A stretch of DNA of 64,000 nt from Desulfocurvibacter africanus subsp. africanus DSM 2603 (GTDB taxonomy: Bacteria; Desulfobacterota; Desulfovibrionia; Desulfovibrionales; Desulfovibrionaceae). Below the pieces are notes generated by a model. It was not told where the DNA came from. It worked only from the letters and a program-made list of their open reading frames with translations, and ran no database searches. Of this stretch, positions 55,823 to 63,983 are shown one piece after another. The position numbers and the translations under genes were made by a program. Each line of letters starts with the position of its first letter. Position 1 is the stretch's first letter. Location: contig NZ_AULZ01000010.1 of assembly GCF_000422545.1 (NCBI RefSeq), positions 120,473 to 184,472 on the forward strand. The letters run 5' to 3'.

Positions 55823-56431
55823 ATGGTCGCCAAGGTCGGCAAGGCTGCGCCTGATTTCGAGGCGTCAGCTTTCACGGGCAAGGGATTCGAGAACATCAAG
55901 CTTTCGGACTATCGGGGCAAGTGGGTGGTGCTTTGCTTCTACCCCGGTGATTTCACGTTTGTATGACCCACGGAGCTTGCGGCGGTCGCCGCGAAGCATG
56001 ACGATCTCACCAACCTGGGTGTCCAGGTGCTGTCTGTAAGCACGGACAGCCGCTTCACGCACAAGATCTGGCAGGAAGAAGAGCTTTCGAAAATGGTTCC
56101 GGGCGGCGTTCCCTTCGCCATGCTCTCGGATTCAGGCGGAAAGATCGGCGAAGCTTATGGAGTCTATGACGAGGCTGCCGGCGTGGACATTCGCGGCAGG
56201 TTCCTCATCGATCCCGATGGAATCATCCAGGCCATGGAGGTCATGGCTCCGCCGGTGGGCCGAAGCGTGTCGGAGCTGATTCGGCAGGTGCAGGCCTTCC
56301 AGCATGTCCGGGCAACGGGCGAAGTGACTCCTGCGGGATGGCGTCCAGGTAAGCAGACCTTGAAACCCACCCCTGAACTCGCCGGCAAGGTCTGGAAGGA
56401 ATGGAAGGTGGAGAACGCCACCGAGCAGTAA
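55823..56431 (+). CDS. AhpC-type peroxiredoxin with selenocysteine (TGA = Sec48)
   Basis: Read through the TGA at 55964-55966, the product is a 202-residue AhpC/Prx1-like peroxiredoxin: [17 protein letters not shown] places Sec at the peroxidatic Cys position. The usual C-terminal resolving Cys (EVCPA-W) is replaced by Thr (EVTPAGW), so recycling must use another thiol. A SECIS hairpin begins 8 nt after the TGA. ATG 55823 has AAAGGAG 6 bp ahead; an in-frame ATG at 55706 would add 39 residues with one Cys and has its own AAGGAG. Prior split annotation as two pieces is likely in automatic calls. Confidence 0.9.
55964..55997 (+). promoter_or_regulatory. Selenocysteine TGA codon with SECIS hairpin
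   Basis: TGA 55964-55966 is followed by a stem 55975-55983 pairing with 55988-55997 (nine pairs, one bulged A at 55995) around loop GGTC. The loop starts 17 nt after the TGA, within the bacterial range, and begins with GG as in known elements. It resembles the hairpin in the hdrD-like gene. Confidence 0.85.
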
Positions 56432-56446
56432 CCAAGGAGCATAGGC

Positions 56447-57838
56447 ATGTACTTCAAGCAGATCGCCGTGCCCGGCCTGGGGTGCTTTTCCTACGCTATC
56501 GGTTGTCCCGCCGCCAGGGCCATGGCCGTGGTGGATCCCAAGCGCGACATCCAGGACTATCTGGATATTGCCCGTGACGAGGGCATGCGCATCACGCACG
56601 TCATCGAGACCCATGTGCACGCGGATCACGTGAGCGGCAACCGCGACCTGCGCGAAGCCACGGGCGCGGACATTTACTTCCATGAGAGCGCGCCCGTGAA
56701 ATTCGAACACAAGGCCCTGCGCGAGGGGGATATCATCGAGATCGGCGCCGCGCGCATGGAGGTGCTCCACACTCCGGGGCACACGCCAAACTCCATCTCG
56801 CTGCTGGTCACGGACAAGCAGCGCTCGGCCGAGCCGGGCATGCTCCTCACCGGCGACCTGCTCTTCGTGGGCGACATCGGCCGGCCGGACCTGCCCGGAG
56901 CCGAGATCCTCAATGAGCAGGTCGCCAACCTTTACGAAAGCCTGTACGTGAAACTCGCGCGCCACCCCGACCACATGGAGGTCTACCCAGCCCACGGTCA
57001 GGGCTCCCTGTGCGGGCGAGGCATGAGCGCCAAGCAGAGCAGCACCCTCGGCTATGAGCGCCGGGCCAACCCCATGCTCAGCTTCGCCTCCTTCGAGGAA
57101 TTCCGAAGCGAGGTCCTGGGGCAGTTCCCGATCCGGCCCAAGAGCTTCAGCCACATCATCGGCACGAACATGGCCGGCGCGCCGCTTACCGATCAATGCC
57201 CGCTGGAGCGATCCCTGAGCCCGGAGCAGTTCGAGCGGGCCATGGCCGAGGGCATGACGGTCATCGACACGCGCGACGCCGCGGCCTTCGGCGGTTTCCA
57301 TCTCCCCGGCAGCCTTAACATCGGCTTCGAGAAGCAACTCGCCAATTGGGTTGGCATGGCCGTGGAGCCCGGCACCGACATACTGTTCGTGGTAGAGAGC
57401 CGCGAGCGTTACGAGGACATGCGTCGCGAACTCCTGCGCATCGGCTACGACCAGGTGCACGGCTGGCTGGCCGGCGGGATGTCCGCCTGGCTGCTCAGCG
57501 GCCGGCCTGTCGAAAGCCTGGCCCAGATCTCGGCCGCCGATCTCCGTAAACGCCTGGACTCTGGCGAGGCTCTGCGTGTGCTGGACGTGCGCACGCCAGG
57601 CGAGCGAGCCGCCGGGCACATTCCCCAGGCACGCCACACTCCGCTCATGGATGTGCTCGACAGCACGGGAAACGGCCTGGGTCTGCCCAAGGACGAGGAG
57701 ATCATCGTGACCTGCGGCTCGGGCTACCGCTCCAATATCGCGGGAAGCCATCTGCAACGCCAGGGCTATGCCAAGATCAGCTCCCTGGCCGGCGGATTCC
57801 TGGCCTGGAGCCGGGCGGGCAATCCAGTGGCGAGGTAA
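56447..57838 (+). CDS. Metallo-beta-lactamase fold/double rhodanese fusion
   Basis: The 463-residue protein has a metallo-beta-lactamase domain with THVHADH (His56, His58, Asp60, His61) and HTPGHTPNS, like persulfide dioxygenases (ETHE1) and sulfur-handling hydrolases, then two rhodanese domains. The first (about 265-355) lacks the active Cys (VVESRERYEDM has Glu there). The second (about 365-460) has it, VTCGSGYRS, at Cys423. A role in persulfide or sulfur transfer is inferred. It follows the peroxiredoxin by 15 bp with AAGGAG ahead, so they form one unit. Confidence 0.88.
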   Translation: MYFKQIAVPGLGCFSYAIGCPAARAMAVVDPKRDIQDYLDIARDEGMRITHVIETHVHADHVSGNRDLREATGADIYFHESAPVKFEHKALREGDIIEIGAARMEVLHTPGHTPNSISLLVTDKQRSAEPGMLLTGDLLFVGDIGRPDLPGAEILNEQVANLYESLYVKLARHPDHMEVYPAHGQGSLCGRGMSAKQSSTLGYERRANPMLSFASFEEFRSEVLGQFPIRPKSFSHIIGTNMAGAPLTDQCPLERSLSPEQFERAMAEGMTVIDTRDAAAFGGFHLPGSLNIGFEKQLANWVGMAVEPGTDILFVVESRERYEDMRRELLRIGYDQVHGWLAGGMSAWLLSGRPVESLAQISAADLRKRLDSGEALRVLDVRTPGERAAGHIPQARHTPLMDVLDSTGNGLGLPKDEEIIVTCGSGYRSNIAGSHLQRQGYAKISSLAGGFLAWSRAGNPVAR

Positions 57839-57925
57839 TCGGCCACAGCAGATTGGAAAATCGAAGCGACTCGACAGCAGTCCGAAGGTGTTTTTTCTCG
57901 ACCCGAAAACGCTTGGCCGGAGAGC

Positions 57926-58603
57926 TCACTCCGGCATTGCGTCGATGTCGATGAGCCCGAGCCGGGCTGCATAGCGGACAAGATCGGCGAGATTCTTCAG
58001 GCCGAGCTTGCTCATGATATTGGCGCGATGGTTCTCGACCGTCTTGCGCGTGATGAACAGCTTGCCGGCGATGGCGGACGAGGTCCAGCCGTCGGCCAAG
58101 AGGCGCATGATCTGCTGCTCCCGTTGGGTAAGGCTGCCGTAAGCAGAATCGGTCATCTGGGCGCGCCTGGTCGAGAATTCGAGAAGCTTCTGGACGACCT
58201 TGGGCGAGATGGCGCTGTCCAGGTACTGCTGTTCCCTGGTCACGGCATCGAGAGCCTGGAGCAGCCGCTCGGCCGTGGATTCCTTGACCAGATAGCCCTC
58301 CGCCCCGGCCTTGAAGGCCGCCGCTATGAGATCGAGTTTGGCGTGCATGCTGACCACGACTATGTGCACCGTGGGGAGATGAGTCTTGAATTGCTCGATC
58401 AGGTCCAGACCGCTCCCGTCCGGCAGGGAGAGGTCGAGAAGAATGATCTCCGGCTTGACCGAACGCGCAAGCTGCAACGCCTCGACGCCGCTTCCGGCTT
58501 CGGCGGAGACAACGTAGCGCGGATCGCGGGATACGATTGCCTTGAGGCCCTCGCGGAACAGGGGGTGGTCGTCGATAACCAGCAGTCGCTTGGCTTGGCT
58601 CAT
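57926..58603 (-). CDS. NarL/FixJ-type response regulator
   Basis: The 225-residue protein has a receiver with phospho-Asp57 in ILLDLSLPDGSG, Thr/Ser and Lys sites (VVSMHAK, YLVKES), and a C-terminal LuxR HTH (LTQREQQIMRLLADG, ITRKTVENHRANIMSKL). It overlaps the kinase stop by four bases and is clearly its cognate regulator. Targets are unknown. Confidence 0.95.
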   Translation of the reverse strand: MSQAKRLLVIDDHPLFREGLKAIVSRDPRYVVSAEAGSGVEALQLARSVKPEIILLDLSLPDGSGLDLIEQFKTHLPTVHIVVVSMHAKLDLIAAAFKAGAEGYLVKESTAERLLQALDAVTREQQYLDSAISPKVVQKLLEFSTRRAQMTDSAYGSLTQREQQIMRLLADGWTSSAIAGKLFITRKTVENHRANIMSKLGLKNLADLVRYAARLGLIDIDAMPE

Positions 58604-59766
58604 TGCTTCTCCTTGCACGGGACTTCCGCCGTGATCTTGGTTCCCGCACCAGGTTTCGAGCGAATGATCAGGCGGCCTCCGAGCAGCCTGGCCCGCTCCT
58701 GCATGTTCCACAGCCCCATGCGCTTATCTTCCGGCGCATCCGTCTGCCGCGCATCCATGTCGAATCCCCGGCCGGTGTCCTCGATGCGCAGCAGGATATG
58801 CGGGTAGGAGGCGATGAGCCTGACCCGAGCCCGCGTGGCCCCGGCGTGCTTGCGCACGTTGGCCAGGGCCTCCTGGATGATCCGGTACAGGTTTATCTGC
58901 GTCTCGAAATCCAGGTGCAAGTCATCCATGCCGTCGGCGAAGAAGTCGACCTGTATCCCGTGGCGGGTGGAAAATTCCTCGCAATGGCGGAAAGCCGTGG
59001 CCACCAGACCGAGCTGTTCAAGACCCGGAGGCAGGAGATCGTAGGAGAGATCACGCACCCCCGCGATGATGGCGGCCAGCCGGGTGGACATGAAGGACAG
59101 GTCGTCCCTCAGCTTGGATTCCGGCAGAGCTTCTTCGGCCAGCAGGGATTCGATGCCCAGACGCTGCATGGAGAGCTCCTGGGCCACGTTGTCGTGCAGT
59201 TCCCTGGCAATGCGCTGGCGCTCGCATTCCTGGGCCTTGATGAGCTCGCGGGAGAGCACGCGCACATGCTCCTCCGTCCGCTTGGATTCGAGAATGCGTG
59301 ACAGCCTATCCGCCACTGCATCGATAAGGCTCCGCTCTTCTTTCAGAAAAGGGCCTTCGCCACCCTCGCCCATGGCCGGGCGCTCCTCCAGGTAGCGGAC
59401 TTCGACGCTTCCGGCCTGCTCGCCATGCACGAGGAGCGGACTCGACTGACGCCAGCGCGCGCGCCTGTAGTTGGCCGTGACGTAGGTGCGTCCACCGGCC
59501 ACGATCTTCACGCAGGTGATCTCGGGATATTGCCAGGACGTGGCGACGATCTCGACAACCCCCTGAAAAAGCTCATCCTGGGAGATATCCCTACGTCCTG
59601 CCAGTCGGGTAATGGCATATAGGCAGTGCAGCTCCTTGATCCGCTCGCGCAGCGCTCGCAGAGCCTGCTCGTGTTCCCCCTTGAGGGCGTGGAAATCGGC
59701 TTCCCTGCGGCGCAGTTCGGCGATCTCCAGGAGTAGCTCGACCTTGGTCTTGTTCTTGTCGCTCAC
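58600..59766 (-). CDS. HisKA_3 sensor histidine kinase (NarX-like core)
   Basis: The 388-residue kinase has an N-terminal coiled coil (ELRRREADFHALKGEHEQAL), a GAF-like middle (about 45-170), the phospho-acceptor His191 in IARELHDNVAQ, and an HATPase domain (RIIQEALANVRKHA, DTGRGFD). There is no membrane helix, so the signal is cytoplasmic. AACGTGAG lies ahead. Coupled to the response regulator. Confidence 0.93.
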   Translation of the reverse strand: MSDKNKTKVELLLEIAELRRREADFHALKGEHEQALRALRERIKELHCLYAITRLAGRRDISQDELFQGVVEIVATSWQYPEITCVKIVAGGRTYVTANYRRARWRQSSPLLVHGEQAGSVEVRYLEERPAMGEGGEGPFLKEERSLIDAVADRLSRILESKRTEEHVRVLSRELIKAQECERQRIARELHDNVAQELSMQRLGIESLLAEEALPESKLRDDLSFMSTRLAAIIAGVRDLSYDLLPPGLEQLGLVATAFRHCEEFSTRHGIQVDFFADGMDDLHLDFETQINLYRIIQEALANVRKHAGATRARVRLIASYPHILLRIEDTGRGFDMDARQTDAPEDKRMGLWNMQERARLLGGRLIIRSKPGAGTKITAEVPCKEKQ

Positions 59767-59803
59767 GTTCCGCCCCTCGGATGAGTCCGGCGACCATAAA
59801 TAA

Positions 59804-59838
59804 CCACCCTTCCAGGCTTTGTCAGCCTGGAAGGGTGG
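59804..59838 (-). terminator. Terminator after the glutamate-synthase-like gene
   Basis: A perfect 15-bp stem (59804-59818 with 59824-59838, loop TTGTC on the + strand) is followed on the minus strand by TTATTTATGG. It lies about 45 bp after the stop at 59884. Confidence 0.8.
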
Positions 59839-59883
59839 ACGCTTGCGAACAGGCCGTGCGCCAAGGGCGACACGTCGGCAAAG

Positions 59884-61521
59884 CTAGGAATTGAGGATCC
59901 GCCGCGCTATCTCATCCTGGACTTCAGTGATGAACGGGATGCCGGTCTCGTGCTCCGTTTCCCTGTTCGCCGCAGTGATGTCCTCGCGAGTGATGTCGCG
60001 CACCGAAAACTTGCGCGCTCCGGCCAGGAGCTGCTGCAGGCCCGCGGAGAGCTTGTCAGCCATGGTCCATATGGCCATGGCGCCGTAAGGAATCTCCTTC
60101 ATCTGCTCCGGGCCGACCTTCTTCTGCAGGTCATAGTAGCCGGCGAAAATCTTCTCCGGCTTGTCGCCGATCTCGGCCACGGTCTTGGGCAGGGTCTCCC
60201 AGTTGCCGCTCACGCGCTCGCGGCGCTCGGGATGCAGAGCGCCTTCGATGTTCGCGCCCAGGAAACCGGGCACCATCATGCCGCGGCCCATGCAGATGAG
60301 CTTCACGAACGGTGCGCCCAGGGCCAGGCCCTTGAAGATCTGGTCTTCCTTGCCGAAGCCTCCGGCAAAGGACAGGTCCACGACGCGCTGGCCGCGGGCG
60401 GCGAGCATGGAGGCGTATTCGTAGGCCTTAGCGTGCAGGAGGAGGGAGGGCACGCCCCAGCTTTCCATCATGTTCCAGGGGCTCATGCCCGTGCCGCCGC
60501 CGGAGCCGTCGATGGTCAGCAGTTCGAGCTTGGCATCGGAGGCGAACTTGATGGCCATGGCCAGGGCTTCCATGCCGTAGGACCCGGTCTTGAGCGAGAT
60601 GCGCTTGAAGCCGAGCTTGCGCAGGTAGTCCACGGAGAGCATGAAGTTCTCGCGTACCTGCTCGACCGTGGAGAGCTCGGTGTAGCCGAGGCGGCTGTGG
60701 CGGGCGAAGGAGTGGAAGGCCCCGCTGTTGAAGGACTCCTGGACCTCGGGTTTCTCGGGATCGGGATCGACCAGGTAGCCGCGCTTCTTGAGGAACAGGG
60801 CGTAATCGAGGCTGGTGACCTTGATCTCGCCGCCGATATTCTTGGCGCCTTGGCCCCACTTGAGCTCGATGAACACGTCATCGCCGTACTTGTCGATGAC
60901 ATACTCGGCTACGCCGTTGCGTGTATCCTCGACGTTCAGCTGGACGATGATGGCGCCGTAGCCGTCGTACCAGCGCTTGTAGATCTCGACGCGGCGGTCG
61001 AGTTCAGGGGCCTTGGATATGCGCCCGTTCTGCAGTTCCGCCCGGCGGTCCACGCCAACCACGTTCTCGCCCACGACGATGGGAATGCCCACCAGGGCGC
61101 AGCCCACGGCGAAGGAATCCCAATACTTGGCGGCGATAAAGGTCGAGCCCAGCGCGCCGGTCATGAACGGCAAGCGGGCCTTGGTCTTCGTGCCGTTGCC
61201 GAATTCTGTCTCCAGGCTCACATTAGTGAACAGACAGTCGTCGGGGCTATTCGTAAGCCCGTTGTTCATTCCGCGCGCGCCGTAGCTGAAGCCCTGTACG
61301 CGCAAGGAATTGTAGCAGACGCCGACATGGTGCGTATTGCCGCTGCCGGCCGTGATCAGGCCGAAATCCCTGGGATAGAGCAGGCTGCGTCCCTTTAGGC
61401 TCGATAGCCAGGTCTCACATTTGCCCATGCAATCGGCTCTGCATAGAGTGCACAGTCCCGACTCCGTGGGATTGCCTCGATTCATGGTGCCCAGCACGTC
61501 ATTTGCCTTGGACCACTGCAT
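59884..61521 (-). CDS. Glutamate-synthase-like FMN protein with N-terminal Cys motif
   Basis: The 545-residue protein matches the FMN-binding synthase domain of glutamate synthase (IDGSGGGTGMSPW, FAGGFGKEDQIFKGLALGA, and LRKLGFKRISLKTGSYGMEA). The N-terminal cysteine cluster CTLCRADCMGKC could hold a 4Fe-4S cluster. It lacks the glutaminase domain of GltB. Related stand-alone proteins have unproven roles. ATG 61521 has GGAGGATGT upstream. It may be a GltB-like oxidoreductase with ferredoxin or another donor. Confidence 0.87.
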   Translation of the reverse strand: MQWSKANDVLGTMNRGNPTESGLCTLCRADCMGKCETWLSSLKGRSLLYPRDFGLITAGSGNTHHVGVCYNSLRVQGFSYGARGMNNGLTNSPDDCLFTNVSLETEFGNGTKTKARLPFMTGALGSTFIAAKYWDSFAVGCALVGIPIVVGENVVGVDRRAELQNGRISKAPELDRRVEIYKRWYDGYGAIIVQLNVEDTRNGVAEYVIDKYGDDVFIELKWGQGAKNIGGEIKVTSLDYALFLKKRGYLVDPDPEKPEVQESFNSGAFHSFARHSRLGYTELSTVEQVRENFMLSVDYLRKLGFKRISLKTGSYGMEALAMAIKFASDAKLELLTIDGSGGGTGMSPWNMMESWGVPSLLLHAKAYEYASMLAARGQRVVDLSFAGGFGKEDQIFKGLALGAPFVKLICMGRGMMVPGFLGANIEGALHPERRERVSGNWETLPKTVAEIGDKPEKIFAGYYDLQKKVGPEQMKEIPYGAMAIWTMADKLSAGLQQLLAGARKFSVRDITREDITAANRETEHETGIPFITEVQDEIARRILNS

Positions 61522-62175
61522 ACATCCTCCTGCTCTTTCGAGAGGCTCGCGTCGTCGGATACCGTATTCTGTCACCCCGAATTTCGCGCGCCCGGGGACT
61601 TTGCCCCGATTGTGTTATGGGAACGCGCCTATATCCCAAATGGCTACCTGCGGGTCGATAGGGGAAAGGTGGAAATTATCGGGAGATGGTTCCCGAGAAA
61701 TCGGGAGAAAATCCCGAGTGTCATCAGAGGGGTACAAGCAAGGATGCCGGCGCATGCCCTGCACGGTTATCCTGCTCGCTGTCAAGGAAAGACTGATTTG
61801 TAAGGTATGTCAGGACCTAAGGCTTGCCTGAATCTGGCTTTGATCTGGCTTTGCCGAGCGGCTTGCGCTGGCACCCGGACCGCACGTTGATCGTATGCGA
61901 CACAACGAGGGGCGAACTGGACAAGCTGACGTGGACGCAACCTGATCGGCCGTGCTGGGAATCGGCTATACGTTTAGAGCATTTTGCTTTTGAAAATGCT
62001 CTGCAAGCCATGCGTCGGCATGGCTTGCCGCTAGCTTCGGCGTAGGCGCAATTCACTTGCGCCGTCAATGCCGGAGCGGGCGTCTTAAAAGCAATCTGCT
62101 CTAGATGGCCAGGGCCGGACGGTCCTGACCAACGCTGGACGCAGCAGAGCGGCTTGATCTCAAATATTGCGCGTT
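61522..62175. other. Intergenic region containing repeat copy 3
   Basis: About 650 bp with no gene supported; short frames such as 61824-62045 run into the repeat and lack ribosome sites. GGGG/CCCC and TCGGGAGA..CCCGAGA repeats occur at 61620-61720. Repeat copy 3 occupies 61975-62103. Confidence 0.5.
61975..62103 (+). repeat. 129-bp MITE-like element, copy 3
   Basis: The most intact copy: it begins TAGAGCATTTTGCTTTT and ends AAAAGCAATCTGCTCTA, so 15 of 17 terminal bases are inverted repeats, and TA lies at both outer ends. It has the three internal hairpins and no transposase. It differs from copy 1 at only a few positions. Confidence 0.9.
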
Positions 62176-62388
62176 TCATTCCTCGCTCGGCCTGTATTCG
62201 AGGATATCTCCAGGCTGACATGCCAAGTGCTTGCAGATGGCTTCCAGCGTGGAGAACCGCATGGCCTTGGCCTTGCCTGTCTTGAGGATTGACAAGTTCT
62301 GGCTGGTGATGCCGACGGCCTCGGCCAGCTCCTTGGAAGTGACCTTGCGCTTGGCCAGCATGACATCAAGGGTGACTACTATGGGCAT
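62176..62388 (-). CDS. Xre/YozG-type helix-turn-helix protein
   Basis: The 70-residue protein is a compact Cro/C1-type HTH (LDVMLAKRKVTSKELAEAVGI, TSQNLSILKTGKAKAMRFST, LEAICKHLACQPGDILEY), of the YozG type. It follows the DUF2975 gene by nine bases, a known gene pair in bacteria. It probably regulates its own operon. Confidence 0.9.
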   Translation of the reverse strand: MPIVVTLDVMLAKRKVTSKELAEAVGITSQNLSILKTGKAKAMRFSTLEAICKHLACQPGDILEYRPSEE

Positions 62389-62397
62389 GACAGCCTC

Positions 62398-62943
62398 TTA
62401 AATGGTCAGAGCTTGTTCTTCTTCCAGCTTCTGCGCCTGTTCCATGACCCAGGCGATGGCCAGCACCGCTCCGCCGACGAGTAATCCTCTGATATCGTTC
62501 GAACTCAGGCCTACGATAAGCGTGCGATGGCCTGGTCCATTAGCGTAGGTCAGTGCGACGCTCAGCAGCGGCTTGCAGAGAATATCCGCAGGCACGGACA
62601 ACAGGATGGCCAGCCCCAGCTTGCGATAGCAGTGAATGACGCCCGGCTGGAAGATGCTGCCCTGCTTGTAGAGCCGGAACAGCCGGCTCACGACGACCAA
62701 GCCGTATACGTTCACGGCGCCCGGCAGCATCATCATGATCATGAAGCCAAGCATCTTGGTCGAAAGTGGTATTGGCATGCTCGGCAAAACCGGCAGGAAA
62801 TCTTGCAGCAGCTCCGGGGGGATGCGCTCCACGAAAATCCAAAAGATGCCGCCACCCACGGGAAGAGCCAGCGCGAGCACCGCGGCCGTTACCTGCAGGA
62901 TAGTGCAAACCTTCCGAAATTGTCCCAGGCTGCGTATCATCAT
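62398..62943 (-). CDS. DUF2975 membrane protein
   Basis: The 181-residue protein has four predicted transmembrane helices (about 12-34, 60-85, 105-125 and 150-170) and belongs to the DUF2975 family, which pairs with YozG-type HTH proteins. Function is unproven; the pair resembles a small sensor or toxin-like regulatory module. GGAGG lies 5 bp ahead of the ATG. Confidence 0.85.
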   Translation of the reverse strand: MMIRSLGQFRKVCTILQVTAAVLALALPVGGGIFWIFVERIPPELLQDFLPVLPSMPIPLSTKMLGFMIMMMLPGAVNVYGLVVVSRLFRLYKQGSIFQPGVIHCYRKLGLAILLSVPADILCKPLLSVALTYANGPGHRTLIVGLSSNDIRGLLVGGAVLAIAWVMEQAQKLEEEQALTI

Positions 62944-62972
62944 GATGGCCTCCTTTATGGTCAGGCCACTTC

Positions 62973-63000
62973 CTTATATTCAATACAACATTACTGTCAA
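62973..63000 (-). promoter_or_regulatory. Strong sigma-70 promoter of the DUF2975-HTH pair
   Basis: On the minus strand TTGACA (63000-62995) and TATAAG (62978-62973) are separated by 16 bp. Start would be near 62966, leaving a 23-nt leader with the ribosome site. Confidence 0.75.
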
Positions 63001-63136
63001 ACGATAATTTTTGTCTGTATTTCGTTGTCGACACTTGCCGAGGCAAGGCGATGAGCCCCTTGGTAAGAGACTGGGCGGGGAAAGGCTGGGAGAAGCGGAC
63101 CGGCAGGACGCCGTTCCGCTCAAATAATCCAGTTCG

Positions 63137-63916
63137 TCACACCGACACCGCGCCCTCCTGCTGCGCGCCCCACAATGCCGCACCCAGGGCGCCGACCATG
63201 TCCGGCTCACCAGGCACGATGACCTCGCCAGCCACAACCTCGCGCAGGAGCTTCACGGCGCACGGATTATGCGCCACGCCGCCGGCGAAGAGCAACGGGA
63301 ACTCCAGCCCAACACGGCCCAGCATGCCCACGGTGCGCTTGACCACGGCGCGGTGCAAAGCCAGGGCGATGTTCTCGGGCCGCTCGCCCTTGGCCATGAG
63401 CGAGGTCGCCTCGGTTTCGGCGAAGACCGTGCACATACTGCCGATCTGCACGTCGCCACCGCCCCGGCAGGCAAAAGCCCCGAACGCCTCCACCGGCACC
63501 TGAAATGCCGTGGCCATGAACTCCAGGAACTTGCCCGTGCCGGCGGCGCAACGGTCGTTCATCTCGAACCTGCCCACCCTGCCGCCCGGCAGCAGCGAGA
63601 TGGCCTTGGTGTCCTGCCCGCCGATGTCCAGCACGGTGCGCGCCTCGGGGTGCAGGCTGTGCGCGCCCAGGCCGTAGGCCTTGATCTCGGTCAGCGTGCG
63701 CACCGGCAGGCCCAGGTCCGCGGATTCTACCAGCCCCCGCCCGTAGCCCGTGGCCACCAGCAGATCGATGCGGCCGGGTGCCTCGGCCAGCACGCGCCTG
63801 GCTTGGTCCAGCGGATCGAAGGTCGTGGCCGTGCGCGCACGATACGCGACGCCCTTGCCGTTCAGCGCCACCAGTTCGATGGAGCGCGAGCCGATGTCGA
63901 TACCTGCGATAAGCAT
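63137..63916 (-). CDS. CoA-substrate-specific enzyme activase (BcrAD/BadFG/HgdC family)
   Basis: The 259-residue ATPase has MLIAGIDIGSRSIELVAL, a DIGGQDTKAI motif, CAAGTGKFLEFMA and GGGDVQIGSMCTVFAETE with the two cysteines that hold the bridging [4Fe-4S] cluster of dimers. Such activases use ATP to inject an electron into a partner dehydratase or reductase; none is in the window. ATG 63916 has GGAGG 9 bp ahead; an upstream in-frame start at 63991 is within a palindrome and unlikely. Confidence 0.9.
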   Translation of the reverse strand: MLIAGIDIGSRSIELVALNGKGVAYRARTATTFDPLDQARRVLAEAPGRIDLLVATGYGRGLVESADLGLPVRTLTEIKAYGLGAHSLHPEARTVLDIGGQDTKAISLLPGGRVGRFEMNDRCAAGTGKFLEFMATAFQVPVEAFGAFACRGGGDVQIGSMCTVFAETEATSLMAKGERPENIALALHRAVVKRTVGMLGRVGLEFPLLFAGGVAHNPCAVKLLREVVAGEVIVPGEPDMVGALGAALWGAQQEGAVSV

Positions 63917-63935
63917 AAAAGAATGCCTCCGGCGA

Positions 63936-63983
63936 CCGGGGGAAGGGAAACCCCTTTTGCAAAAGGGGTTTCCCTTCCCCCGG
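63936..63983. terminator. Perfect 48-bp palindrome at the window end
   Basis: Bases 63936-63983 form a perfect self-complementary sequence (24-bp arms, centre TTTTGCAAAA). It lies upstream of the activase gene and may be a bidirectional terminator of the preceding gene outside the window. Confidence 0.6.

Noticed and set aside
56132..57757. 541-residue antisense frame opposite the MBL-rhodanese gene
   Set aside because: Shadow of the real gene. Rich in Gly/His/Val with no motif.
59950..61398. 482-residue antisense frame opposite the glutamate-synthase-like gene
   Set aside because: Shadow frame. The minus-strand protein has clear synthase motifs.
61824..62045. Small gene ahead of and overlapping repeat copy 3
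   Set aside because: Its C-terminal third is the repeat, and there is no ribosome site.
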